From Fibrobacter succinogenes (GTDB lineage Bacteria; Fibrobacterota; Fibrobacteria; Fibrobacterales; Fibrobacteraceae): a DNA stretch of 42,746 nt. Location of the stretch: contig CACXMH010000014.1 in NCBI GenBank assembly GCA_902768715.1, forward strand, positions 1 through 42,746. Direction: 5' to 3'. Shown here one piece after another: positions 7,465 to 16,526 of this stretch; positions within the stretch are counted from its first letter, which is position 1, and each line of letters starts with the position of its first letter. A model generated the notes under the pieces. That model saw only the letters and a list, made by a program, of their open reading frames with translations, searched no databases and was not told the origin of the DNA. A program made the translations under genes and the position numbers.

Positions 7465-9273
7465 TCACTTTTTCGACAATGTCGGCAAATTGGGAATCAG
7501 CTTGTTCAAGTCGTTTTCGCCCTTGGATATCTTGAGCGTGTCGTTTGGCGCGCGCCAGGGCTTACCGAAAGAGAAGGGCGAGAGCGCGCCCGCATCGGGC
7601 GTGTCGCGGCCTTCCTTGGGGTAGTAATATTCGATAAAGAAAGCGCCTTCTTCCAAATCCGGGAAGGTAAAGTTACCTGCGGCGTCGCACTTGGCAATCT
7701 GCGCCGCCTTGGTCTCTATGGAGGTGAGCCGCACCGCCACCTGGTCGTTTCCGCCAGGGACCGCACCCTTGAGAGACGCGAGCTTCAGCTTTGACACCGC
7801 CTCTACGCGGGTCAGGCGCTTGTACTTGAGGGTAACCACCGTATCGCGCACGCCGTTGCTGTCGGCAGCTGCAAGGGTGGTGTCGTTATAGCCCTGCAAA
7901 ACTTCAATAGCCACGTCGGTAGGCCATTCCTCGTCGCGCTTTGCAAGCAGGCGAACAGGATCCAGGACCACCACGTTCAACTGCACCGTGTCCTTGTTGA
8001 TGGCGGTGTAGAACGTCTGGGCCAGGGAATCTCCAAAGGGCTTGTCGTAAGAAATAATCAGCGAGTCGTGAGGGAACACCGCCTTGGTCCTGGACGTAAA
8101 CTTTGCCGCTACGACGCTTGGAGCGAGAGTGTCCTTCGCCATCTCCTGCCATTCCCATTCCACATAGTTGCGGAGCGTATCCAGCGGGCGGAACAGGGAA
8201 TCCTTCGCGCTGTTGCAGGCAAACTTGTAAACCGTTTCCTTCTTGGGCTTTTCGTTAAAGTAGAACTGCGGTTTTCTGGAAGAAGCCCCCAAGTAAACCT
8301 TGGAAGGATACAGCTTCTTGCCGTCGGTATTGGAAGTGATGGAACAGTTGGCGGTATCCGTAAAGGCGGAATCGAAATAGACCGGCCGGGTAAAGGTGGC
8401 CTCCAGCACGTTTGCAAAGGGCTGGGTGACCGACTCCAGCTCCAGACGGCTCGTGTCCTGGTCTCCCAGAGGAATCCAGAGGGTGTCCGCCGAAGCTTCC
8501 GTCAAAACCAGGTCCTGAATCCAGAAGCCCACCAGTTCCGCCGACGGTTCGATTTTCTGGTTGCCGTTGGCGTCCAAAAATGCCGCTACGCGGTAACGGC
8601 CGGGCTTGAGACCCGTCAGCTCGAAGTTTCCGGCGCTGTCCGCCAGAGTGGCAAAGAGGGGCGGCTCCTTCGCAAGCATGGGGAGCGAATCCAGCTGCTT
8701 CGTGGTAGAGTCCCTGAACTTCTGCAGGTAGCGGATTCCTTCGCGTTCCGTGCCCATCAAGAAAAGCCCGATACTCGGGTAGAGCTTCTTTTTCATCATG
8801 GAATCGTTCACCATGATGCGACCGTCAAGTTTCAGCGAATCGATGTGGGCGCCCGTAGAGAACACCACCTGGAAAGGCTTCGCCAGAGAATTCCCCCGCA
8901 AATCCTTGATACCCCCTGCAAAGGTCACCGTATAGGTAGTGCCCGTATCCAAAAGCCCGCGGGACGTGAGTTCCAGAGTCTTGCCGCTGACCTCGAAACG
9001 CATCTTCTTTTCGATAGGCGGCGAGATGGACACGGCGTTTCTCGGAATGTTCGGGTTAATCCATTCGTCAAATTCCAGCTTGATGTAAAGTTCGTTGGGG
9101 TGGTTCGTCGTGCCAGGAGCCGGGTAAACCGCCGCAATTCTCGGCGGGAGCTTGTCTTCGGGTCCGCCGCCGGGCGCCACCTGGGTGGCACAGGACACAA
9201 GGGACACGCCCACAACCGCACAGGCAATGGCCAGCGCAAGTATCCAAGAATATGTCCCAGCAAACTTTTTCAT
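7465..9273 (-). CDS. Outer-membrane lipoprotein with Big_5 Ig-like domain
   Basis: The signal peptide ends in a lipobox, LVSC, with Cys28 as the lipid-modified residue, and is followed by GGGPEDKLPPRI, a conserved start seen in related lipoproteins of Bacteroidota and Fibrobacterota. Residues about 42-140 match a Big_5 domain (DEWINPNIPRNAVSISPP to FQVVFSTG). Two carboxypeptidase-regulatory-like beta-sandwich modules are suggested by GNFELTGLKPGRYRVAAF (about 220) and GNFTFPDLEEGAFF (about 550). It has no enzyme motifs and is probably a structural or binding protein of the cell envelope. It sits between signal peptidase I and DinG, with gaps of 7 bp on both sides, consistent with one operon. 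Confidence 0.75.
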   Translation of the reverse strand: MKKFAGTYSWILALAIACAVVGVSLVSCATQVAPGGGPEDKLPPRIAAVYPAPGTTNHPNELYIKLEFDEWINPNIPRNAVSISPPIEKKMRFEVSGKTLELTSRGLLDTGTTYTVTFAGGIKDLRGNSLAKPFQVVFSTGAHIDSLKLDGRIMVNDSMMKKKLYPSIGLFLMGTEREGIRYLQKFRDSTTKQLDSLPMLAKEPPLFATLADSAGNFELTGLKPGRYRVAAFLDANGNQKIEPSAELVGFWIQDLVLTEASADTLWIPLGDQDTSRLELESVTQPFANVLEATFTRPVYFDSAFTDTANCSITSNTDGKKLYPSKVYLGASSRKPQFYFNEKPKKETVYKFACNSAKDSLFRPLDTLRNYVEWEWQEMAKDTLAPSVVAAKFTSRTKAVFPHDSLIISYDKPFGDSLAQTFYTAINKDTVQLNVVVLDPVRLLAKRDEEWPTDVAIEVLQGYNDTTLAAADSNGVRDTVVTLKYKRLTRVEAVSKLKLASLKGAVPGGNDQVAVRLTSIETKAAQIAKCDAAGNFTFPDLEEGAFFIEYYYPKEGRDTPDAGALSPFSFGKPWRAPNDTLKISKGENDLNKLIPNLPTLSKK

Positions 9274-9280
9274 CTCAAAA

Positions 9281-10678
9281 TCAAATCAGGGGAATCACCT
9301 TGCCGATACGGCTCCAGCGGATACTGAAGGGAATGCGCCACCAGGTAAAGGGATTGCCCAGGGCGAATTTCTGGTCTTCGTTCTCGAAGGAGAAATAAAT
9401 CACGAAAGCCTTGGCACGAACATTCCGGAGGGACACAAAACCCCAGTAGCGGCTGTCGGCGGAATTGTCCCGATTGTCACCCATCATAAAGAACTGGGGC
9501 GTCTTGACGGTATAGCTTTCGATGGGATTACCATCTACCAACAGGCGACGGTGAATCGAAAGCTGCGGAGCTGGAGCAGACAGGGTGTCTCCGGCAATGC
9601 CTTCTACCGTAGAGGCTCCGTCCTGGGGAGCGTCCACTTCCAGGGTTTCTACCACGCCTGCGGTATCTTCGGCGGTGCGGTTCTCAAGGGCGACGTTTCC
9701 TTCCAGGTCGCGAAGCACCGAAGCGTCAAACCCGATGTAGCTCACCTGGCGGGTCATGCCGCCCTTGGCGTGGGGGTCCAGCATGGGCAAGAACCCGATT
9801 CTCGAAAGTTCCTTGAAATAGGCAAAACTCATGGCTCCGTAAATCGTGTCGCCCTGCACCAGATGATGCTGCAACACGGTGCGGTTGTAACGCAACATGT
9901 CGTTTATCAAGAGGCTGCGGTCGTTTTCCACCGGAATAAAGAAAATCTTGAATTCGTAGTTGTTGTTTTCGACGCTGTCCTGCCAGAGGGAAATGTCCAG
10001 CTCCACGCGGCTGTCGGGATTTTCTTGCAGAATCAGGGAACGGAGCCACCAGAGTTTTTCAAGCGGCAAGGAATCCACATAGAACACGTCGCCTACCGAG
10101 GGCACCACGAAGGTTTCCCGCTCGTCCTTGGGGGACTTGGTCCGGAAGGTAGAAGTGTACTTGCCGTGACCCGGGAGCGTGTCTTGCCGAACTCCGTTCA
10201 GGTAAAGCACGCCCTGGTGAACCGCCAGGGTGTCTCCGCTTACGCCCACGCAACGCTTAATGTAGTCCTTGGGGCCATCCGCATAATGAACCAGGTGGGG
10301 CTGGCCCTCTTCGGGTTCGTGATCCCAGTAGAAGTTGCCGAACATAAGGGCGTTAAACAGATGGGTGTAACGCCCGGGATTGTTGTCAGGGTATTCGGGC
10401 TCGCCCGGGTAACGGAAAATCACCACGTCGCCTTTCTTGGGCAGGGTATATCCCGGGAAATGCTGGTTGCTAAAGGGAATGGGCGAACCGTAGGTAAACT
10501 TGAGGCCCAGCAGAAAATCTCCGGTGCGCAGGGAATCTTCCATGGAACCGCTGGGAATCTGGAAAGCCTGAATCACGTACTGGATTACAATCAGCGCAAG
10601 CACTACCGGGACGATAATTTCCCGGGTGAGGCTCTTCAAAAACTTTTTCGGCGAAAACTGTTTCGGTGTATTGTCCAT
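9281..10678 (-). CDS. lepB: Signal peptidase I
   Basis: The enzyme cleaves signal peptides from exported proteins at the outer face of the inner membrane. One membrane segment (about residues 20-38) precedes the catalytic Ser45 in QIPSGSMEDSL. The catalytic Lys lies at about residue 140 in DYIKRCVGVSGDTL, and the conserved box GDNRDNSADSRYWG is near the C-terminus. At 465 residues it is clearly longer than the E. coli enzyme (about 324). The extra sequence, roughly 200 residues, lies between the lysine region and the GDNRDNS box. It is 20 bp downstream of the LytTR regulator on the same strand. Confidence 0.92.
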   Translation of the reverse strand: MDNTPKQFSPKKFLKSLTREIIVPVVLALIVIQYVIQAFQIPSGSMEDSLRTGDFLLGLKFTYGSPIPFSNQHFPGYTLPKKGDVVIFRYPGEPEYPDNNPGRYTHLFNALMFGNFYWDHEPEEGQPHLVHYADGPKDYIKRCVGVSGDTLAVHQGVLYLNGVRQDTLPGHGKYTSTFRTKSPKDERETFVVPSVGDVFYVDSLPLEKLWWLRSLILQENPDSRVELDISLWQDSVENNNYEFKIFFIPVENDRSLLINDMLRYNRTVLQHHLVQGDTIYGAMSFAYFKELSRIGFLPMLDPHAKGGMTRQVSYIGFDASVLRDLEGNVALENRTAEDTAGVVETLEVDAPQDGASTVEGIAGDTLSAPAPQLSIHRRLLVDGNPIESYTVKTPQFFMMGDNRDNSADSRYWGFVSLRNVRAKAFVIYFSFENEDQKFALGNPFTWWRIPFSIRWSRIGKVIPLI

Positions 10679-10698
10679 ATATTTCTCGACAGGAGGCG

Positions 10699-11466
10699 CT
10701 AGAGGCTGCGGACCCTCCTCACAAAATTCCTGCTCACCAGCAACTGGGTGCGGTCCTTGTCCCGCAAAATGACGTTTAGGCGGCTCATGTCCGACTTGCG
10801 GATTTCGGCGATGTAGTCGATGGCCACCAGATGGGCCCGATGAATCCGCACGAACTGGGCGGGGTCCAGTTTCTTTTCCAAATCCACCAGCGGAGTGTCA
10901 ATGACATACTGGTTGGTGGGGGTATAAACCGTAGTGTATTTTTCTTCGCTGTGGAAACGGATGATTTCATCGACATTCACCAGCAAAATTCTGTCACCGA
11001 TTTTTACCTGCAAGCGCTGCAGGTAATTGTTTGCCGAACCGATCATCTGCCTGAATGCATCCCAGGAGAAATTTTCAGGAAGCTGGTTTTCGCTTGCCGT
11101 CTGGGCAAGGCGTTTCCGCAGTTTCTCGACGGTCTTTTCTAGTCGGGAAGCTTCTACGGGTTTCAGCAGGTAATCCACCGTATTCTCTTCGTAGGCCCGC
11201 AGGGCAAAATTGTCATAGGCCGTGGTGAACACGATCAGGGGCATGTCCTCTTCTAGGGATTTCAGCGCCTCGAAGGCGTCCATGTCCGTAAGCTGGATAT
11301 CCAGGAATACCACGTCGGGCAAAAGTTCCTCGATTTTTTCGATGGCCTCGGCGCCAGACGACGCCTCCCCCGCAATCTCTATTTCTGAGGCGTATGGCTC
11401 CAGCTGGGAACGCATGCGCACGCGGGCCAGCGGTTCGTCATCTACAATCAGGGCCTTGCACTGCAT
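10699..11466 (-). CDS. LytTR-family response regulator
   Basis: The protein has an N-terminal receiver domain (about 1-125) with acidic pocket Asp9/Asp10, phospho-acceptor Asp56 in VVFLDIQLTD, the switch Thr in IVFTTAYD and Lys in YLLKPVEASRL. The C-terminal LytTR DNA-binding domain (about 155-255) contains KIGDRILLVNVDEIIRF and FVRIHRAHLVAIDYI. It is a transcription factor of the AgrA/LytR type. No sensor kinase gene adjoins it. Its ATG overlaps the stop codon of the NlpE-like gene by one base (TGATG at 11464-11468), with a GAGGAG ribosome site inside that gene, so the two are translationally coupled. Confidence 0.9.
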   Translation of the reverse strand: MQCKALIVDDEPLARVRMRSQLEPYASEIEIAGEASSGAEAIEKIEELLPDVVFLDIQLTDMDAFEALKSLEEDMPLIVFTTAYDNFALRAYEENTVDYLLKPVEASRLEKTVEKLRKRLAQTASENQLPENFSWDAFRQMIGSANNYLQRLQVKIGDRILLVNVDEIIRFHSEEKYTTVYTPTNQYVIDTPLVDLEKKLDPAQFVRIHRAHLVAIDYIAEIRKSDMSRLNVILRDKDRTQLLVSRNFVRRVRSL

Positions 11467-12011
11467 CAGTTTTCTCCTCGAGCGCGGGAGGTATCGGCGA
11501 CTTTAGGCGTATCGGCTGCTTTGAGCGTAACGGTGTCGGCGATTTTGGATGTATCGGTGTCGGCCGTTTTCCGCAGGGGGTTGATGTAAATGCGGATCAG
11601 TTCCGCCTTGAATCCGTCCTGGTCCTTATAGACCGTGCCCGCTCCCGTGAGCAGCGCCAGAGAGCCGTAGGAGCCCTGCTGGAAACGGTAACGTACTTTC
11701 CCTTCGGAAAGTTCCATGGACAGCTTGTCGCCATCAAAGGTGAAACGGCCCGAAAGGGTATCCGTCTCCACGGAATCAGGAGTAGAGCCCCTGACGATAT
11801 TCTGGATGAACACCACGGAGCTGTCTTCTTTCAGTTCCGCCTTGACCACATTGCCCTTGCAGTTGTCACAAGGAAGCCTGCCGGAATAAAAACCGACAAC
11901 CCCTTCGGGGACTTCAATCTTTTTCAGGGGCGGCAACGGGGTCTGTTCTTCTTTGGAACAGCCCAAAAGCACAAACAGCCCTAACAGGAGAATCCAGCTA
12001 GAAATCTTCAT
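11466..12011 (-). CDS. NlpE-like outer-membrane lipoprotein
   Basis: A signal peptide ends with the lipobox LLGC (Cys18). The segment VVGFYSGRLPCDNCKGNVVKAEL matches the start of the NlpE N-terminal domain, including its CxxC pair, and SGRFTFDGDKLSMEL continues that beta-barrel-like fold. The C-terminal 35 residues are low-complexity Ala/Asp/Thr repeats (ADTDTSKIADTV). NlpE in E. coli signals surface attachment and lipoprotein stress to the Cpx system. Here the gene is coupled directly to a LytTR response regulator, which suggests, but does not prove, an envelope-stress connection. Confidence 0.7.
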   Translation of the reverse strand: MKISSWILLLGLFVLLGCSKEEQTPLPPLKKIEVPEGVVGFYSGRLPCDNCKGNVVKAELKEDSSVVFIQNIVRGSTPDSVETDTLSGRFTFDGDKLSMELSEGKVRYRFQQGSYGSLALLTGAGTVYKDQDGFKAELIRIYINPLRKTADTDTSKIADTVTLKAADTPKVADTSRARGEN

Positions 12012-12039
12012 GGGTTAAAATCTAAAAATTTTACGGAAA

Positions 12040-12939
12040 TTATTTTGCGGAACGGGCTATCCGGAAGCCCAAAGCGTGGCCCTTGTACAGCGGAGCTTTC
12101 TTGTCGCGCTCGCTAGAAGCCATGGCCGAGGCCTTGTCGCTCCAGCCGCCACCGCGCACCACGCGGTTCGTGCCGGAATCTGCCCCCATGGGGTCTGTCT
12201 GGTCCTTGTTCTCGTAAGTGCCGTACCAGTCGTTTACCCATTCGGCCACGTTACCGCCCATGTCGAAGAGGCCGTATTCGTTGGGAGTGTATAGCCCTAC
12301 CGCCACGGGGCCTTTACTTTGTGCGTAATAAGCGTATTTCTTTGCCTCGTCCGTGCCCCAGTAATAGGTGGAGGTTGTGCCTCCGCGGGCAGCCACTTCC
12401 CACTCGTTCTCGGTGGGCAAGCGAACGGCACCCTTGGTGGCATAATCGATGGCCAAATCCTTCAGGTAAGACTCGTCGCCTACGGAGGTGTAAACATAGG
12501 CGGTATCACGGCCCAGCAGTTTAGAGTAGGCGTTGCAGAAAAGCACCGCCTCGTACCAGTTCACGTTTTCCACCGGGAAATCTTCTCCGTCATTTGCCTG
12601 CTGGGGAACGCTCCCCATGACCTTGGTATAGGCGTCACGGGTCACTTCGGTAGTGGCGATTTCAAAACCCGAAATGGAATAGGTGGCCGTGCCACGGGTA
12701 ACGTCCGTGGCCGGAATTTCGGCCCACTCCACAAGAGATGCCCAGGCGGAATCTTCCACCGCGCTGTCGGAGGATTCGGGAAAACTGTTACCATCCGAAG
12801 AACCGACGGAACCCTTCTTTTCACCAGGAAAATCAGGTTCAAGGGCCGTTTCCTCTCCCGTAGCCGAACAGGCCGCAAGGAACGCGGCCATCAAAAAAGC
12901 GAATGTCGCCTCAAAGACAAAATTTGTTACTAATCTCAT
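12040..12939 (-). CDS. SUMF1/FGE-fold lipoprotein lacking catalytic cysteines
   Basis: After a lipobox signal peptide (Cys24) comes a Ser/Asp/Glu-rich linker (about 30-65), then a formylglycine-generating-enzyme-like domain: EIATTEVTRDAYTKVMG, PVENVNWYEAVLFCNAYSK, RLPTENEWEVAARGG, YGLFDMGGNVAEWVNDWYG, RVVRGGGWSD and LGFRIARS. The cysteine pair used by true formylglycine-generating enzymes is absent from the region after RGGGW. It is therefore more likely a structural or ligand-binding surface lipoprotein than a sulfatase activator. It lies 28 bp upstream of the NlpE-like gene. Confidence 0.75.
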   Translation of the reverse strand: MRLVTNFVFEATFAFLMAAFLAACSATGEETALEPDFPGEKKGSVGSSDGNSFPESSDSAVEDSAWASLVEWAEIPATDVTRGTATYSISGFEIATTEVTRDAYTKVMGSVPQQANDGEDFPVENVNWYEAVLFCNAYSKLLGRDTAYVYTSVGDESYLKDLAIDYATKGAVRLPTENEWEVAARGGTTSTYYWGTDEAKKYAYYAQSKGPVAVGLYTPNEYGLFDMGGNVAEWVNDWYGTYENKDQTDPMGADSGTNRVVRGGGWSDKASAMASSERDKKAPLYKGHALGFRIARSAK

Positions 12940-12944
12940 AACCC

Positions 12945-13003
12945 TAACCTCAGACCTTCAATCCTACAACCTAACCACTAAACACCAACCACTAACCACT
13001 TTC
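12945..13003. repeat. CCTA-rich degenerate intergenic repeat, copy 2
   Basis: Between the giant secreted protein and the SUMF1 lipoprotein lie loosely repeated units such as CCTACAACCTAACCAC and CACTAAACACCAACCAC. They resemble the tracts at 1526-1600 and 37610-37670. No gene is present. Confidence 0.55.
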
Positions 13004-13009
13004 AACGTG

Positions 13010-16000
13010 TCACTTCACCACCCCGATGCGGTACAGTTTCTGCTTGGTCTTGCCGGAGCTGAACTTCACCTGCAGCCGGACCGTATAGACGTCGCTTCCC
13101 AGGGCTTTCAGGTCCAGGTTTTCGAACTGGTTTCGGCCCGCCTCTACGCCGGACATTTTCTGCTGATAGACGCAGTAGCCCGTAATGTCGTAGATTTCAA
13201 GCGTTACCGTCTTGGCGGCATTCCCGATTTCAAAGCGGGCCTTGGCGTTCCCGCCCCGCACAGGGTTCGGGTACACGAAAAATTCCCTGATTTCATCTTT
13301 TAATTTGGCGGCCGCAGGTTCGCCAAGCCGAGAAGCGTCAAAGTAGCCCGTCCTTTCGTTTCCGCCGGCAGGGAGCGTCCACGCCGCCGGAGATTCCACC
13401 GCCTTGCCGCTAGCCTTTTTCAGACGGAACGCCGAAAGGCTGTTCCTGTGCAGGGCGTAAATTTCTGGGCCTGCGGACTTTGCGTCGAGAATGGCGTCAG
13501 CCACGAAGATGCTCATGGGCTTCAGCTGTTTTACGGACTCCACATATTCAAAGCTGCCTGCCGCCAGGGGGAATCCGTCTTTTTCTGCCAGGGCCTTGCC
13601 TTTGCCTGTGTAGGCATAGACCAGGCCGTCGTTACTGGGCACGAGAATTTCGGGAGTATCGTCACCGTTTACATCTACAAGCACAGGGTCGCTGAAAAAT
13701 CCGTATATCGGAGACCCGCGGGAAACCTTCACCGGGAAACCTGCGATGGGGAGGCCCGAACGGTCCAGGGCATACACCAGGTTGTCTCCCAAGAAAACGA
13801 TTTCGGGATACTTGTCTCCGTTGATGTCACCGATGGCAATACCGGAGGTCTCGTCCTTCAGGCCGCTGGTGCCTGCGGCTCCGCGCTTGTAGGTCTTGGT
13901 CCAGAGAGTTTTGAGGGCGCCCTTGCTTTCGTCAAAATTCAAGCTTGCCACAGTCCCGCGACTGCCCACGGCAATGATTTCGCTTGCGCCGTCCCGGTCC
14001 ATGTCGGTACAGGCAATGCGGAATGTCTCACCGGACTTGCCCTCTAGTTTCTTGGGCCCGCGAGAGGTAAACACAGAGCCGTCATCGGACACGTAGGCAA
14101 ACAGGTCGTCGCCGCTCTTGGACAATTTACCGCAATAGGCCATGTCGGTATAAATTTTTGACGCAGACGAATTGGGCTCATGAATATTTATTATCGTCGA
14201 CTTCTTTTCAAACTTGACTGCATCGTAGGTCACCACGCCTTCGCGACTGGCAATCCAGATTTGTCCACCGTGAATGACAGGCCCCGCCGTAGCAGAATCC
14301 ACCGTAAGTTCATCTTGCATGGGAATGCCGCCCACAAAGCGGGTCTTTACCAACTTGTTCCTGTGCAAGCTATAAACGTCCTTGCCGTCGCTGGCCATGC
14401 CCACCAGCGGCCCAAAACTTGCGCCCACGCGGTACAGCGGAACCTCGACCTTCGCCCTGTCGCGGGTCAGGGATTTTTGCACAATCGCGGTATCGGCAAC
14501 GAACAGCGTGTCGCCTAAAGCATTGAACGCCTGCAGGGTTCCGTCCTCGGCGCCCACCACAAGGATTTTTTCTCCCTCGTGTTCCGGGTCGTCAACGAAC
14601 ACGGCGCCACGCACCGCCGAATTCAGGCCCACGTTCCGCGGGAACTTGCTCCCTTCGATACTGCCGTCGTCAATACTGATGGTCACGCTGATTACAGGTG
14701 CCGCAAAGTTCACCACGCTGTCACCCATGAAGGCGTTAGAAGTCTTTTCCTTGCGGGCATCCTTCGGCACGTTCACCGTAATCTTGATTCCCGTGTAGCC
14801 GCCCTGGGCTGTCATGGTGTTGGCATACCCCGTAGTGCCAATGGTCTTTACCGTATCGAATTTTTGCTTGGAATCCTTTGCGGGCACGCGCAGGTGGGGC
14901 AACAGGTCTGTACCGCTGCCGTAGTCGTAGGTATCTTCGCCCAGGGCGTTCTTGAAGGACTTGCCTATGCTGAGAATCCCGTCGGATTCTACGAGGGACA
15001 TTCCGAACTGGTGGTCCCGCAGGGTGTCTCCGCCCCAGAAGTTTGCAATGCCGTACTGCAGGGATTCCCGCAGGTGCCATTCGTTCACCTTCCAGACGGC
15101 AATTCCGCTGGCAGGGAGCCCAGCATCAAAGGAACTGGGCGCCAAGATAAAACCGCTCAACTGTTTCTTGTTCTGGCTGCATTTGCCTTTTACGCAAACG
15201 CTGTCTTCAAAAAGCTTGGAGATGCTGTCCACAGGCACCGTAATCTTTTCTTCTTCGGTCTGCTCGCCTGCATTCCGGACATATCCCACTTCTACCGATC
15301 CGTCCTTGTTCCAGCTGCGCTGGCGGTTTTCGATAAGCAGGTATTCGCTCCCGCTCAGGGGCACTTTCACGATTTCGGTACCGAGGCCGCTACCGGCGGC
15401 AGCGATTTCCACCGTCACAGGCTTCCCTGCCGTGGGTCGAACCTCTTTGACTTTTCCCCAGCCCATGTAGAGCCTGTCCCAGGCCGCAGGCAGTGCCGGC
15501 AAGAACCCGTTACCGGCGTTGTAGCCAGCAAAATCCATCAGGTCGAAATAGCCCAGACGGCTGATTCCCTTCACCACGTCGTAAGTGTTGGGGAGCCCCA
15601 GTTCACGGCCCACCTGGTTTGTGATAATCCCGTTGATGCCCCAGTTCAGGCCATCTTGCGAGGCCGTCTCAGACACCACCATGATCGAACGCAAGGTATC
15701 CGTAGCCCCCGCATCTGCACCCTTCAGCAAAAGAGCCGTCGTCACCGTATCGCCGGTTTCGCCCACACCCATCACGGGCTTCACGTTTTCGTTCTTGGCG
15801 GAATCGGGCATCAGGTACATCCAGGCGTCCTTATCCACGTAAATGTCCAGAAAGTCTCCCGGCGTGTCGGCACCCCGGGTTCCCATGCTGCCGCCATCCA
15901 GCAGGCGGCTCGCCCCAGCGTGGGCAATCATGTAAGAGCGTTTTACGTTCGGGTTCTTGGAAAGGGGTATCTTGAAGGGCGAATCCTTGGAGGAATGGGC

Positions 16001-16432
16001 CTTGGCCACCGCATCGTAAATAAAGTTCAAGTAAAGGCGACTGCGGTCCTCGTCATATTCCGCCGTTTTTTCGCCCTTGCTCTTGCCGGTGCGGTTATAG
16101 CCCATAATGGGCTTGTCCAAAGTGTACAGGGAATTTTCGGGAAACACCCGTGCACGCACCGCCAGCTTGCCTCCGCTAGCCGCCTGGTAGTAGGCGTTCA
16201 CGAATTCAAAATGCCTAAGCCAGTAATTTGGATTGGCACGCACTCCCGAGGGATCCAGCTTGTAATTCACCTTGGTGTCGGAATTGAACTGGCCGTTTCC
16301 CGTGGTGAGGGAATTGTCCGGCCGCTCTTCCTTGAAATCCACCAGCAGCACGAACACCTCCAGGGTGTCCGCCGCCTGCGCAAAAGACAAAAGACCTACA
16401 ACAAATGCAAAGAAAACCGCATTCAACTTCAT
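13010..16432 (-). CDS. Giant secreted M6 metalloprotease-like protein with degenerate active site, FG-GAP-like repeats and T9SS-type C-terminus
   Basis: The start is set at ATG 16432 because it begins a signal peptide (MKLNAVFFAFVVGLLSFAQA); an upstream ATG at 16489 would add 19 basic residues. The mature N-terminus DTLEVFVLLVDFKEERPDN and the run YMIAHAGASR resemble M6 peptidases. The expected zinc motif HExxH appears as NQVGRELGLPNTYD (about residue 272), without either histidine, so it is probably not a peptidase. A beta-propeller-like region carries FG-GAP-like motifs (GDINGDKYPEIVFLGD, VDVNGDDTPEILVPS). The last 90 residues (FFVYPNPVRGG onward) resemble type IX secretion sorting domains. 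A role in surface adhesion or binding is plausible. Confidence 0.65.
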   Translation of the reverse strand: MKLNAVFFAFVVGLLSFAQAADTLEVFVLLVDFKEERPDNSLTTGNGQFNSDTKVNYKLDPSGVRANPNYWLRHFEFVNAYYQAASGGKLAVRARVFPENSLYTLDKPIMGYNRTGKSKGEKTAEYDEDRSRLYLNFIYDAVAKAHSSKDSPFKIPLSKNPNVKRSYMIAHAGASRLLDGGSMGTRGADTPGDFLDIYVDKDAWMYLMPDSAKNENVKPVMGVGETGDTVTTALLLKGADAGATDTLRSIMVVSETASQDGLNWGINGIITNQVGRELGLPNTYDVVKGISRLGYFDLMDFAGYNAGNGFLPALPAAWDRLYMGWGKVKEVRPTAGKPVTVEIAAAGSGLGTEIVKVPLSGSEYLLIENRQRSWNKDGSVEVGYVRNAGEQTEEEKITVPVDSISKLFEDSVCVKGKCSQNKKQLSGFILAPSSFDAGLPASGIAVWKVNEWHLRESLQYGIANFWGGDTLRDHQFGMSLVESDGILSIGKSFKNALGEDTYDYGSGTDLLPHLRVPAKDSKQKFDTVKTIGTTGYANTMTAQGGYTGIKITVNVPKDARKEKTSNAFMGDSVVNFAAPVISVTISIDDGSIEGSKFPRNVGLNSAVRGAVFVDDPEHEGEKILVVGAEDGTLQAFNALGDTLFVADTAIVQKSLTRDRAKVEVPLYRVGASFGPLVGMASDGKDVYSLHRNKLVKTRFVGGIPMQDELTVDSATAGPVIHGGQIWIASREGVVTYDAVKFEKKSTIINIHEPNSSASKIYTDMAYCGKLSKSGDDLFAYVSDDGSVFTSRGPKKLEGKSGETFRIACTDMDRDGASEIIAVGSRGTVASLNFDESKGALKTLWTKTYKRGAAGTSGLKDETSGIAIGDINGDKYPEIVFLGDNLVYALDRSGLPIAGFPVKVSRGSPIYGFFSDPVLVDVNGDDTPEILVPSNDGLVYAYTGKGKALAEKDGFPLAAGSFEYVESVKQLKPMSIFVADAILDAKSAGPEIYALHRNSLSAFRLKKASGKAVESPAAWTLPAGGNERTGYFDASRLGEPAAAKLKDEIREFFVYPNPVRGGNAKARFEIGNAAKTVTLEIYDITGYCVYQQKMSGVEAGRNQFENLDLKALGSDVYTVRLQVKFSSGKTKQKLYRIGVVK

Positions 16433-16490
16433 AGGGTACAATTTACAAAAAAGCTTTTTCTTGAACCTAAAGATTCTGTTTTCGCCCACT

Positions 16491-16520
16491 AAAAAGGGGC
16501 TTTAGGCCACAAGCCTTTTT
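16491..16520 (-). terminator. Probable terminator of the Nudix gene
   Basis: Read on the minus strand, GGCTT and AAGCC flank a short loop and are followed by CCTTTTT; the plus-strand sequence begins AAAAAGGGGCTT and ends AAGCCTTTTT. It lies just after the stop codon of the Nudix gene and would separate it from the giant secreted protein gene. Confidence 0.5.
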
Positions 16521-16526
16521 CATCCC

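Noticed and set aside
6162-7535. 457-codon plus-strand frame opposite dinG
   Set aside because: It is antisense to conserved exonuclease and helicase motifs.
12040-12939. Functional formylglycine-generating enzyme
   Set aside because: The SUMF1 fold is clear but the catalytic cysteines are missing and no sulfatase gene is nearby.
14579-16492. 637-codon plus-strand frame opposite the giant secreted protein
   Set aside because: It is a shadow of a gene with signal peptide and recognisable domains, and has no family motif itself.
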